Source: Candidatus Woesearchaeota archaeon
GTDB lineage: Archaea; Nanobdellota; Nanobdellia; Woesearchaeales; JAGVYF01
Assembly (NCBI GenBank): GCA_023264635.1
Contig: JAHFLT010000013.1
Location: 1 to 39,175 of the forward strand
Length of the DNA stretch: 39,175 nt
Reading direction: 5' to 3'
Part shown: piece after piece, positions 31,926-39,175 of the stretch
How positions within the stretch are numbered: the first letter of the stretch is position 1
Layout of the letters: each line of letters starts with the position of its first letter
The notes under the pieces: generated by a model
Told to the model about the DNA's origin: nothing
The model's database searches: none
The model's input: only the letters and a program-made list of their open reading frames with translations
Made by a program: the position numbers and the translations under genes

Positions 31926-32633
31926 TTAGTTGACACGGACATATGCCTGTTTCCCATCGGATTGTTTCCTTCTTCTCAGTTCCTCGTATTTTTCAGGAAC
32001 AGGAAGATCAAGTTGGCGGGCATAAGCGTATAGTGTATCCATGATATCATCTGCTGGCCCATGATTATCGAGCACATATTCTGCACATTCCACAAGCTTC
32101 TGACTGAGGAGAGGAAACTCTTCCTTCATGACTTTATGTATATTCTGCTTTGGATTTATGTCAGCTTTTTCAGCAAATGACGCTGCAGCATCAAGATGGT
32201 AATTCCATAATCTACAGGCAATTGATGCATCACTGTGCAAAGCATTGTGCAAAGCACTACGTGCTTTTTTCAGCTCCTGCTCAAGACCAAGAACCCCTGC
32301 TTTTCGTAGCAATTCAGGTACTTTTGGTGGAATCGGTTGTCCTGCCAAATGAGTATACTCTCCTGCCTTTTGAATTGCCTCGCGCGCGCTTAGATAATCA
32401 CCTGCCTCAAGAGCCCTCTCCGCAAACTCTATGCCTTTGTTTGCTCCAAGCACATATGTCTCTTTGATGATTGGTTGAATCTCTGCCGGAATTGGCTCTG
32501 CCATTGTTGAAATGAGTTGTACTACTGTAAGATTTTTTGACCCATTAATAAAATTAATATCTAGCTCTTTTTGTGCTGTTTCCCACAACATACGTAATTT
32601 ATCAGTAAGGTTATCAGTAAGATTTTTGTTCAT
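31926..32633 (-). CDS. Helical-repeat (TPR-like) protein
   Basis: A 235-residue all-helical protein from ATG 32633, which has GGTGAGA just upstream; TTTAAATAG about 40 nt upstream is a likely TATA. It seems to contain three repeats ending in a Pro turn: HLAGQPIPPKVPEL, EKADINPKQNIHKV and QLDLPVPEKYEEL. The first repeat resembles the whole 112-residue protein at 8784-9122. It heads the operon that ends with the metallophosphoesterase and hypervariable paralogue 4. A scaffold role is possible, but no function is assigned. Confidence 0.7.
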   Translation of the reverse strand: MNKNLTDNLTDKLRMLWETAQKELDINFINGSKNLTVVQLISTMAEPIPAEIQPIIKETYVLGANKGIEFAERALEAGDYLSAREAIQKAGEYTHLAGQPIPPKVPELLRKAGVLGLEQELKKARSALHNALHSDASIACRLWNYHLDAAASFAEKADINPKQNIHKVMKEEFPLLSQKLVECAEYVLDNHGPADDIMDTLYAYARQLDLPVPEKYEELRRRKQSDGKQAYVRVN

Positions 32634-32749
32634 ATTCTCACCCAACTGGTATGCAGAAAAGAGCATCTATTTAAAGGTTTCTAGTTATTAACCACTTATT
32701 AGTGGTGCCAATTTGTGTGGGAGATTACTTGTAGTAGTAATATTCTTTT

Positions 32750-33238
32750 TCAGATATCATTCTGTTTCAGATATAAATATGGCCTCAATTCTCGGTAACC
32801 AGCTGCCCGAAAAGGTGCTGTGAGTTCATCACAGCTTATATCGAGAGAGAGATAAACACCACCGGGAACTAAAAGCCTATCAACTTCAGTCCATAGTTGG
32901 TTTGCAGTAAATTCATTGGTGAGATAATCCCCGATATTCACAGAGAAGACGAGAGTGGCAGTTCCATCTTTTATCCCTGTTTGCCGCATATCAGCACAGA
33001 CATAACTAACCGGAAACCACTTTGATGGCGCTAAATCAACGCCAATGCAGATAGCTGATGGATATTCCTTTTTGAGCAAGTGAAGAGTTTGGCCACTCCC
33101 GCAACCGAGGTCAACAATTATTCCGTGGAGATGCGCTTCCAGGTTGCTCCTTTTCAGATTGTTCATTATCAAACTGGAAAAAGCTAAATCATCAGAATAG
33201 ATATGGTCAAGGTGAGGATATGTCGATTTGCTTTTCAT
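32750..33238 (-). CDS. Class I SAM-dependent methyltransferase
   Basis: A 162-residue methyltransferase, near the minimum size. Motif I is IIVDLGCGSGQTL (about 40-52), the acidic end of strand 2 is IGVDLAPS, motif III region VCADMRQTGIKDGTATLVFS, then LVPGGVYLSLDI. The substrate is not deducible. It is a single gene between the helical-repeat operon and metH. Confidence 0.85.
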   Translation of the reverse strand: MKSKSTYPHLDHIYSDDLAFSSLIMNNLKRSNLEAHLHGIIVDLGCGSGQTLHLLKKEYPSAICIGVDLAPSKWFPVSYVCADMRQTGIKDGTATLVFSVNIGDYLTNEFTANQLWTEVDRLLVPGGVYLSLDISCDELTAPFRAAGYRELRPYLYLKQNDI

Positions 33239-33307
33239 TATGCTTTATTTTGGGAGTCAGGAAGATGCAATACTTAAATCTTCTTATTTGTAGTAACTAA
33301 ATAGGGA

Positions 33308-36300
33308 CTAAACATTAAAATACTTCGCCTGTAAGTGATGCACAATAATGGCAGATGTAGATTCTTCAGGCACCATCTGGAATGTCTCTGTCAGAGAAAC
33401 GCCAATCCTCTGTGGTTGCAGCAGGCGGAAGAGCTTCACCTGATCTTCCAGATTAGGGCAAGCGGGATAGCCAAAACTGTAGCGGCTGCCGCGGTATTTC
33501 TGGTGAAATAACTCTGGTATTGTTTTTCCATCTTCCGTGGCAAGACCCAATTCTTCCCGTATCTTTTTGTGCGTATACTCCGCCAACGCTTCAGTGGATT
33601 CAACAGCAATCCCATGGAGATAAAGATATTCTGCATATTTTCCTTCTGCATTGCGTTGATTCATCACTTGTTTTATCTTATCCCCTATGGTAACAACTGA
33701 AAAGGCAACGCAATCATATTTTCCTGTATCTACAGAAGCGAAATAATCGGCAATGCATAACCTTCTCCCTTCTTTTTGCCGCGGGAGAGTGAATCTCTCG
33801 ATTTCGGTCTTTTTACCTTCAGTCTTTTTATCAGATGAATATGTATCAGGGGAATAAACAATGAGGTCATCCCCAGCGCTCTGACAGGGGAAGTACCCAT
33901 AAACAATACGGGGCTGGAGATAGTTTTTGCACTCTTCTTTTAGCGTTACAAAGAGAGGTTCAACTGTTGTCTGCAGGAGTGCATCATATTCCTCTTTTGA
34001 TAGTGCACGCTGTTTGAAACCCCATTGCCCCCGAAAAAGGGCGATGGTATTAATGTATTGATAGATATCATCCAATGATATATGTGTGTGCATTATAGTT
34101 CCATAAAAAGGAGGAAGGGGAATGGCAATATCTTTTCGGATAGGTTCTCCTCCTGCAAGCTCCTGTTCTTTTCTGTCCTCTTTTTGCACGACTGTTTTTC
34201 CTTTCAGCACTATACCTTCCCTTGTTTTCTGGTCTTGTAATCTATCCAATACCTCAAGTCCTTCAAAGGCGTCGTTAGCATAAAAAGCGGGTCCCTTTCC
34301 CTTGTAGGCAACACGCAAATCATCTTCAACATAAGCACGTTGTAATGCAGCTCCGCCACAAACAACAGGGATGGACAGTCCTTGTTTCTCGAGGTCTTCG
34401 ATAACGTACTTCATCTCTAGTGTTGATTTCACCAATAAGCCTGATAACCCAATGACATTGGCATTATACTTTTGTGCAGCAGCAATAATCGCATCAGAAG
34501 GTTGCTTGATGCCGAGATTTTTTACTGTATAGCCGTTGTTAGAGAGAATAATGTCAACCAGATTTTTTCCAATGTCATGGACATCTCCCTTCACCGTGGC
34601 AAGGACGATAGTTCCTTTCGACAATCCTTCTTTTTTTTCCATGAACTGCTCAAGATAGGTAACTGCTGTTTTCATGACTTCTGCAGATTTTAGCACAAAA
34701 GGCAACTGCAATTTTCCAGCACCAAATAAATCACCTACGGTTTTCATGCCATCGAGCAGGATGGTATTGACAATGTCCAAGGCAGAATATTTTTTAAGGG
34801 CTTCATCGAGAATGACGTGCAGGGGCAGCTTTGCTTTTCCGATTTTTGCTTCCTTTTCCCCTTTGATAATACACCGCTTAATCGTCTCTTCCAATGTCAT
34901 GGACTCAGTTTCTTTTTCCTCTTCCCGTATACCTGAAACCGTGTCAAAATAAGTAAGATATGCCTCTAATGGATTTTTTTGGTTTTTTCCAGGGAGAGAA
35001 TGCTGATTGGGCTTCTGATAGATGAGCGCTTTTGCGAGGGACACTTCTTCTGGAGCCAGTTCATGCAAGGGGTAGATCTTCTTTGCATTCACAATAGCTG
35101 CATCAAGCCCAGCTGCAATAGCTTCATGCAGAAAGACGCTATTTAAAATACGGCGCGCATGATGTTTTAACCCAAAGGAGATATTGCTTATGCCTAAGAC
35201 AGTATACGCTCCTGGAATCTCTTGCTTGATGCGTTTTATTGCCTCTAGCGTTTCGATACCCGCTGTCTTGTAGTCTTCTTGACCAGTACTAATTGGTAAT
35301 GTAAGCACATCAAATAATAAATCCTGTGCGCGGATGCCATACTTTGCTGCAGCATCATATATTCTTTTTGCAACAGCAACTTTAGAGTCAGCAGTAAGTG
35401 CCATTCCGTTTTCATCAATAGTTAATGCAATGACAGCTGCCCCATATTTTTTTGCTAGTGGAAGAACACGTGCAATCCGCTTTCCCCCATCTTCCAGATT
35501 AATTGAATTGATAATCGCCCTTCCCGGGATGTGCTTCAGACCATATTCAACAATAGTTTCAGGATTATCTGAATCAAGTACAAGAGGCACAGTGAGAAGC
35601 GATGCTAACCCAACGTCTCGTTTTCCAATGATTTGTGCCATATAATACGTTGCTGGTTTCTTTTCACCAGTCATATCAACACATACGTCAAGCACATGAG
35701 CACCTTCATCTACCTGCTGCTTTGCAAAACTCAGAATTTTATCATACTCCTCTGCAAGGACAAGCTTTTTAAATTCCTTGTTCTGAGTCGTGACATTCAT
35801 TTTTTCACCAATGATGAGAGGCTTGGGGTTTTGATCAAGCGTGGTAGCAGAAAAAATACTTGCAATGCTTGGCTGGTAGGACGATGTTCGTTGTGTGAGA
35901 GTGCACATTTTCATTTCTTTTGCTAGCAACGCAATAAACTCTGGCGTTGTTCCGCAACAACCACCCACCACAGAAAGACCATACTTGTCCACGTACTCTT
36001 TCATCGTTGCAACGAATTCAGGAGCACTAAGATCATACACCATCTTCCCGTTTTCATTCTTTGGCAACCCTGCATTAGGTTGGCATGAGATGGGTTTTTT
36101 CCAGTGCGTTGAAAGATAGCGGATAGCATCATTCATGTTCTTTGGGCCAGTCGCACAGTTAAGACCCAACATCGTAATGTACTCATATGGTTCAAGCGCA
36201 GCAACGACGGCTTCGATCTCTGTGCCGAGCAGCATTTTTCCTGTTTGTTCTATAGTCACCTGTACCATGACGGGCAGCTGCTTGTTTGCTTCTGTAAAGT

Positions 36301-36817
36301 ACTTTTGAATACCTGCTAATGCAGTTTTTGTCTGAAGAAGATCAAAGCATGTTTCAATGAGAAGAATATCAACGCCACCCTCAATTAATCCCTTTGTTTG
36401 GTCACAATATGTCTTCTCAAGCGCTTCAAAAGTAATTTCTCCCCGTATCGGGCTCTTTGTTCCGGGGCCAATGGAACCTGCAACAAAACGCGGCTTGTCA
36501 GTGTATTCTGCAACTGTTTTTTTCGCGATTTCTGCTCCTGCTTTGTTCAGCTCATACACTCGTGCTTCCAACCCGTACTCTCCGAGATTCATTGCATTGG
36601 CGCCAAAGGTATTAGTTTCAATGACATCTGCTCCTGCCGTAAGATAAGCGCGATGGACATGGGTGATAATGTCTGACCGCGTTACGTTAAGAATCTCATT
36701 GCACCCTTCCTGACCACCAAAATCAGCTGAAGATAGATGCTGTTGCTGAATCATGGTACCCATTGCACCGTCGAAAATAAGAACACGTTTCTCCAACTCA
36801 GAAAGAAAGTCTGCCAT
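33308..36817 (-). CDS. metH: Cobalamin-dependent methionine synthase
   Basis: A 1169-residue four-module enzyme that methylates homocysteine using methyltetrahydrofolate and B12. Order: homocysteine domain (1-320; DGAMGTMIQ, zinc Cys in GLNCATGP and GGCCGTTP), pterin-binding barrel (about 340-610; GEKMNVTT), B12 cap and Rossmann domain (about 650-880; DVHDIGKN, with the cobalt His at about 747), and reactivation domain (about 915-1169; SAM motif SRYSFGYPACP). All modules needed for catalysis and reactivation seem present. ATG 36817 is chosen over a TTG three codons upstream. Full MetH is common in bacteria and unusual in archaea; transfer is likely (inference). Confidence 0.97.
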   Translation of the reverse strand: MADFLSELEKRVLIFDGAMGTMIQQQHLSSADFGGQEGCNEILNVTRSDIITHVHRAYLTAGADVIETNTFGANAMNLGEYGLEARVYELNKAGAEIAKKTVAEYTDKPRFVAGSIGPGTKSPIRGEITFEALEKTYCDQTKGLIEGGVDILLIETCFDLLQTKTALAGIQKYFTEANKQLPVMVQVTIEQTGKMLLGTEIEAVVAALEPYEYITMLGLNCATGPKNMNDAIRYLSTHWKKPISCQPNAGLPKNENGKMVYDLSAPEFVATMKEYVDKYGLSVVGGCCGTTPEFIALLAKEMKMCTLTQRTSSYQPSIASIFSATTLDQNPKPLIIGEKMNVTTQNKEFKKLVLAEEYDKILSFAKQQVDEGAHVLDVCVDMTGEKKPATYYMAQIIGKRDVGLASLLTVPLVLDSDNPETIVEYGLKHIPGRAIINSINLEDGGKRIARVLPLAKKYGAAVIALTIDENGMALTADSKVAVAKRIYDAAAKYGIRAQDLLFDVLTLPISTGQEDYKTAGIETLEAIKRIKQEIPGAYTVLGISNISFGLKHHARRILNSVFLHEAIAAGLDAAIVNAKKIYPLHELAPEEVSLAKALIYQKPNQHSLPGKNQKNPLEAYLTYFDTVSGIREEEKETESMTLEETIKRCIIKGEKEAKIGKAKLPLHVILDEALKKYSALDIVNTILLDGMKTVGDLFGAGKLQLPFVLKSAEVMKTAVTYLEQFMEKKEGLSKGTIVLATVKGDVHDIGKNLVDIILSNNGYTVKNLGIKQPSDAIIAAAQKYNANVIGLSGLLVKSTLEMKYVIEDLEKQGLSIPVVCGGAALQRAYVEDDLRVAYKGKGPAFYANDAFEGLEVLDRLQDQKTREGIVLKGKTVVQKEDRKEQELAGGEPIRKDIAIPLPPFYGTIMHTHISLDDIYQYINTIALFRGQWGFKQRALSKEEYDALLQTTVEPLFVTLKEECKNYLQPRIVYGYFPCQSAGDDLIVYSPDTYSSDKKTEGKKTEIERFTLPRQKEGRRLCIADYFASVDTGKYDCVAFSVVTIGDKIKQVMNQRNAEGKYAEYLYLHGIAVESTEALAEYTHKKIREELGLATEDGKTIPELFHQKYRGSRYSFGYPACPNLEDQVKLFRLLQPQRIGVSLTETFQMVPEESTSAIIVHHLQAKYFNV

Positions 36818-36927
36818 ATGAAACAAGTACGTAAAAGCTCTGCTTAAAATGTTTTTGGTGATTTTATTCTAATAGGAATTATCAACAAAGAATTAGATTT
36901 TTATATTCTTATTGTTCCTCTCGTATT

Positions 36928-37872
36928 ATGAAGCCTTTTCACAAGAGTATCATCCTCTCTATGATGATATCATTTCTCTTTGTAAGTAGTCTTTTCTACT
37001 ACACAAACAACCGGCTTTCTGCTACTCTGGAGTCACTTCATGATCAGGAGAAAAGGTTGCGCAGCACTATGGATACAATGGAAATAACACAGAAGGAAGC
37101 GCTAGCGCAGAGTGAGGATAGATTTTCAAAAGAAGTAACTGCTTTACGTGATGATATACGAACTCTTGAGAAAATGTCCAAGGCGTCACAGGAATCCATT
37201 GAAAGCATCGGTGGACAGTTGCAATCTGTTGAGGAAGAGTCAAAGAAGAAGCTTGGGGAGCTGGAAAAGCAGATTTTAAATGTGAATGTGAAAAGTGAAA
37301 GTTTTACGGGAATCATAGAGAAGATAATCAAATCAGTCGTATCAATAAATACTGATGGTGGCATTGGTTCAGGTTCTATCATTAATAAAGAGGGATATAT
37401 CATCACCAACCGTCATGTTGTTGAAGGGGCAACAAAGGGATATGTGAAAACGTCTGACGGAAAAAAACATGCGGTGCGGATAGTGTCAAAATCAAAAGAC
37501 AAAGATATTGCCGTGGTGAAAATAGATGGAATTTATCCTCTATTATCATTTGGCAAGGCCTCAAACCTCGTGCTGGGTGCACCTGTCATAGCCCTTGGTT
37601 CCCCGGCAGGGTTAGAGTTTAGTGTTACTGAAGGTATAGTCAGCGCTTTACGGCAAGTAGGTGGCATAACCTATATCCAAACAGACCTCTCTATGAATCC
37701 CGGCAACTCCGGTGGGCCATTATTGAATACGAAAGGTGATATAGTGGGAATGAACACATTAAAACTGAGGGGTTTTGAGGGACTTGGATTTGCGCAAGCT
37801 GCCGAGGATGTACAGGACTTCGCACTCGCCGCTATCGAGGAAGACAAGAAATCCCTTGTTGAAAACTATTAA
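36928..37872 (+). CDS. Membrane-anchored HtrA-like serine protease without PDZ
   Basis: A 314-residue protein: N-terminal membrane helix (about 8-27), a coiled coil (about 30-120), then a trypsin-like domain. The catalytic triad is His in ITNRHVVEG, Asp in DKDIAVVKI and Ser in NPGNSGGPLL, with oxyanion region intact. No PDZ domain follows, unlike DegP/DegS. The protease faces outward, held off the membrane by the coiled coil; a role in envelope quality control is inferred. ATG 36928 follows TATA-like TTTTTATATTC. It runs divergently from metH and is followed by plsC on the same strand (33-nt gap). Confidence 0.92.
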   Translation: MKPFHKSIILSMMISFLFVSSLFYYTNNRLSATLESLHDQEKRLRSTMDTMEITQKEALAQSEDRFSKEVTALRDDIRTLEKMSKASQESIESIGGQLQSVEEESKKKLGELEKQILNVNVKSESFTGIIEKIIKSVVSINTDGGIGSGSIINKEGYIITNRHVVEGATKGYVKTSDGKKHAVRIVSKSKDKDIAVVKIDGIYPLLSFGKASNLVLGAPVIALGSPAGLEFSVTEGIVSALRQVGGITYIQTDLSMNPGNSGGPLLNTKGDIVGMNTLKLRGFEGLGFAQAAEDVQDFALAAIEEDKKSLVENY

Positions 37873-37905
37873 CTATTAAATACTACATGACAGCAACTGC
37901 ACATC

Positions 37906-38679
37906 ATGAGCATTCACACAAAGCTCCGCTGGCCTGCTTTCCAAAATGTTACTCGTTTTGTTCTTGGAAATGCATTGCACGCTTCATTTTCAATTCATTA
38001 TGGTGGTCTCGAACACATACCTTCTGATGGCCCTTTGCTCCTAGCTGCCAACCACATCACGTGGCTTGATCCATTTGTTATCGGTCTTGGTGTTGAGAGG
38101 TTGCATTTCGGGATGGGAAAAGAAGAGTATTATTTCTGGCCGGGGATGCGCTATGTCCTTGGCTGGCTGGGTGCATTCCCTGTAGCGAGAAAAAAAAAGT
38201 ATCCTGTGTTGCTGCAGAAATATTCCAAGGAAAGAGTTGATAAATACTTACTTGCTGACAACCAGTTCAACTATGATGAATATTTTAAAGGAAAACAGGA
38301 TGTTGTGCTGGACATAAAAAAGACATTGAGACATGATGAGAGACTCACCGGAATTTCCATTGCGCAATATCTTCTGATGAAGAACGAGGCGCTTATCATT
38401 CATCCAGAGGGAACAAGACACTGCGATGGCATAATCAGGGATTGCAAGACGGGAGTTGCACGGATTGTGCTTGACTTGTATCAGCTATACGGAGTGCAGA
38501 CTACTGTTGTGCCGTGCGCTGTTGCATATGCACCAAGAGGTTTCAGAAGCAACATTACTGTGCAGTTTGGTGTTCCTATAGCTGTGAAAGGCACTGTTGA
38601 CTCATTCACTGAGTGCCTTGAGCAGAAGATAAAGGAATTATATGCTGTGGCATATGCCGCGGCAAACTCTGGAGCGTAA
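37906..38679 (+). CDS. plsC: PlsC-like 1-acylglycerol-phosphate acyltransferase
   Basis: A 257-residue acyltransferase of the PlsC/LPLAT family. The catalytic block is AANHITWLDPF (NHx4D) and the substrate block is IIHPEGTRHCDG (EGTR), with VVPCAVAYAPRG as the third conserved region. The middle part (about 95-150) is longer than in typical PlsC. In bacteria it acylates lysophosphatidate with acyl-CoA or acyl-ACP; the substrate in an ether-lipid archaeon is uncertain. Membrane-associated, no clear transmembrane helix. Confidence 0.88.
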   Translation: MSIHTKLRWPAFQNVTRFVLGNALHASFSIHYGGLEHIPSDGPLLLAANHITWLDPFVIGLGVERLHFGMGKEEYYFWPGMRYVLGWLGAFPVARKKKYPVLLQKYSKERVDKYLLADNQFNYDEYFKGKQDVVLDIKKTLRHDERLTGISIAQYLLMKNEALIIHPEGTRHCDGIIRDCKTGVARIVLDLYQLYGVQTTVVPCAVAYAPRGFRSNITVQFGVPIAVKGTVDSFTECLEQKIKELYAVAYAAANSGA

Positions 38680-38686
38680 CTACTCT

Positions 38687-39175
38687 CTAGAACATAACTA
38701 TCTTTGCCCTCGCTACGGTGACTCCATTTGCGATGATTCCCTGTTTGATTTCCAGAATCTGCATATCAGTAAGTGCTGGATTTGTATCGAAGACAGCAAG
38801 CGCTGTGCGATTGTGATGGGCTATGGAAAGATTGCCTATGTTGATGTTGTACTTTGCACAAACAGCACCAATGACAAGAACAACGCCGGGATAATCACTA
38901 TATTGGAATATGACTTTTTGCCCGTATGGTACCAGATTATGCAGAAACTCATCAATGCGCTCTATACGTGGACCGTCTTCTGTCAGGCGCCCGCGGACGC
39001 TCACACGCTGGGAGGCTATGACGTCCACTGTCACGGCATCTCCATACTGTTTGGCTACATCTGGTTCACGCTTTACTACCATGAGATTATTTTGTTTTGC
39101 GAGTAATGCTGCATTGATGTATGTCACAGGAACATCACTTAGACAGTGTAATACTCCGCACATCATCGCCTTTTC
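38687..39175 (-). CDS. serA: D-3-phosphoglycerate dehydrogenase, C-terminal part (cut by window edge)
   Basis: The frame is open to the window end, so the N-terminal catalytic part lies outside. What remains (about 160 residues) has the intervening ASB-like domain (VPVTYINAALLAKQNNLMVV, VTVDVIASQRVSVRGRL) and a C-terminal ACT domain (VIFQYSDYPGVVLVIGAVCA, INIGNLSIAHH). This order is characteristic of long-form SerA, which starts serine synthesis and is regulated by serine through the ACT domain. It ends 7 nt past the convergent plsC stop. An internal ATG at 39166 is not a credible start. Confidence 0.85.
   Translation of the reverse strand, partial: EKAMMCGVLHCLSDVPVTYINAALLAKQNNLMVVKREPDVAKQYGDAVTVDVIASQRVSVRGRLTEDGPRIERIDEFLHNLVPYGQKVIFQYSDYPGVVLVIGAVCAKYNINIGNLSIAHHNRTALAVFDTNPALTDMQILEIKQGIIANGVTVARAKIVMF

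Overview
The window looks like a chromosomal segment of a DPANN-type archaeon, most likely close to Woesearchaeota or Pacearchaeota (inference, no marker tree possible here). The evidence is archaeal-style pheS-pheT genes, many TATA boxes 25-30 nt before a start codon (leaderless transcripts), CARDB-like surface proteins, small uncharacterised proteins packed in ATGA-overlapping operons, and bacterial-looking acquisitions (full-length MetH, fused GuaA, Lgt, CcdA, PlsC). No rRNA, tRNA or CRISPR array was found.

Layout. 1-4762: three exported or membrane surface proteins plus one apparently frameshifted small gene. 4759-9122 (minus): pheS/pheT with small unknown genes. 9212-14466: Cys-rich membrane protein, thymidine kinase, guaB-guaA and a histidine phosphatase. 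14467-16320: a scarred, AT-rich island with a broken Ca2+/cation antiporter, hairpin-rich DNA, a gene between inverted repeats and the stub of a transposase. 16377-18498: unknown gene, small lipoprotein candidate, winged-helix regulator and a lipoprotein-type metallophosphoesterase. 18604-20587: three tandem paralogues whose C-termini carry a hypervariable segment. 20626-24619 (minus): an envelope thiol-redox operon (two exported proteins with the same LPSMVGGC tail, a triple thioredoxin-like protein, CcdA, Lgt). 24947-29877: phosphoesterase, exported GATase-like protein, cupredoxin, RING-like protein, GDPD, small unknown genes, and a 265-bp non-autonomous insertion element with 8-bp target duplication. 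30036-32633 (minus): an operon ending in a fourth hypervariable paralogue coupled to a metallophosphoesterase. 32750-39175: methyltransferase, MetH, HtrA-like protease, PlsC-like acyltransferase and a cut-off SerA.

The most notable signal is in the four ~220-residue paralogues. Each has a 17-18 codon hypervariable block just before a conserved GC-rich ASRG-coding end. By hand count 62 of 70 codons in these blocks end in a pyrimidine, and between the two same-length copies differences fall mostly on codon positions 1 and 2 (20) rather than 3 (5). This is the footprint expected from adenine-directed mutagenesis of AAY codons by a diversity-generating retroelement (DGR). No reverse transcriptase or template repeat is visible in the window, so the machinery would act from elsewhere in the genome. 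In both loci the variable genes neighbour a calcineurin-like metallophosphoesterase.

A second coherent theme is envelope chemistry: Lgt and CcdA occur next to CxxC proteins, and at least three proteins in the window have lipobox-like signal peptides (metallophosphoesterase, cupredoxin, small protein at 16963). This suggests bacterial-style lipoprotein and disulfide handling in an archaeal envelope.
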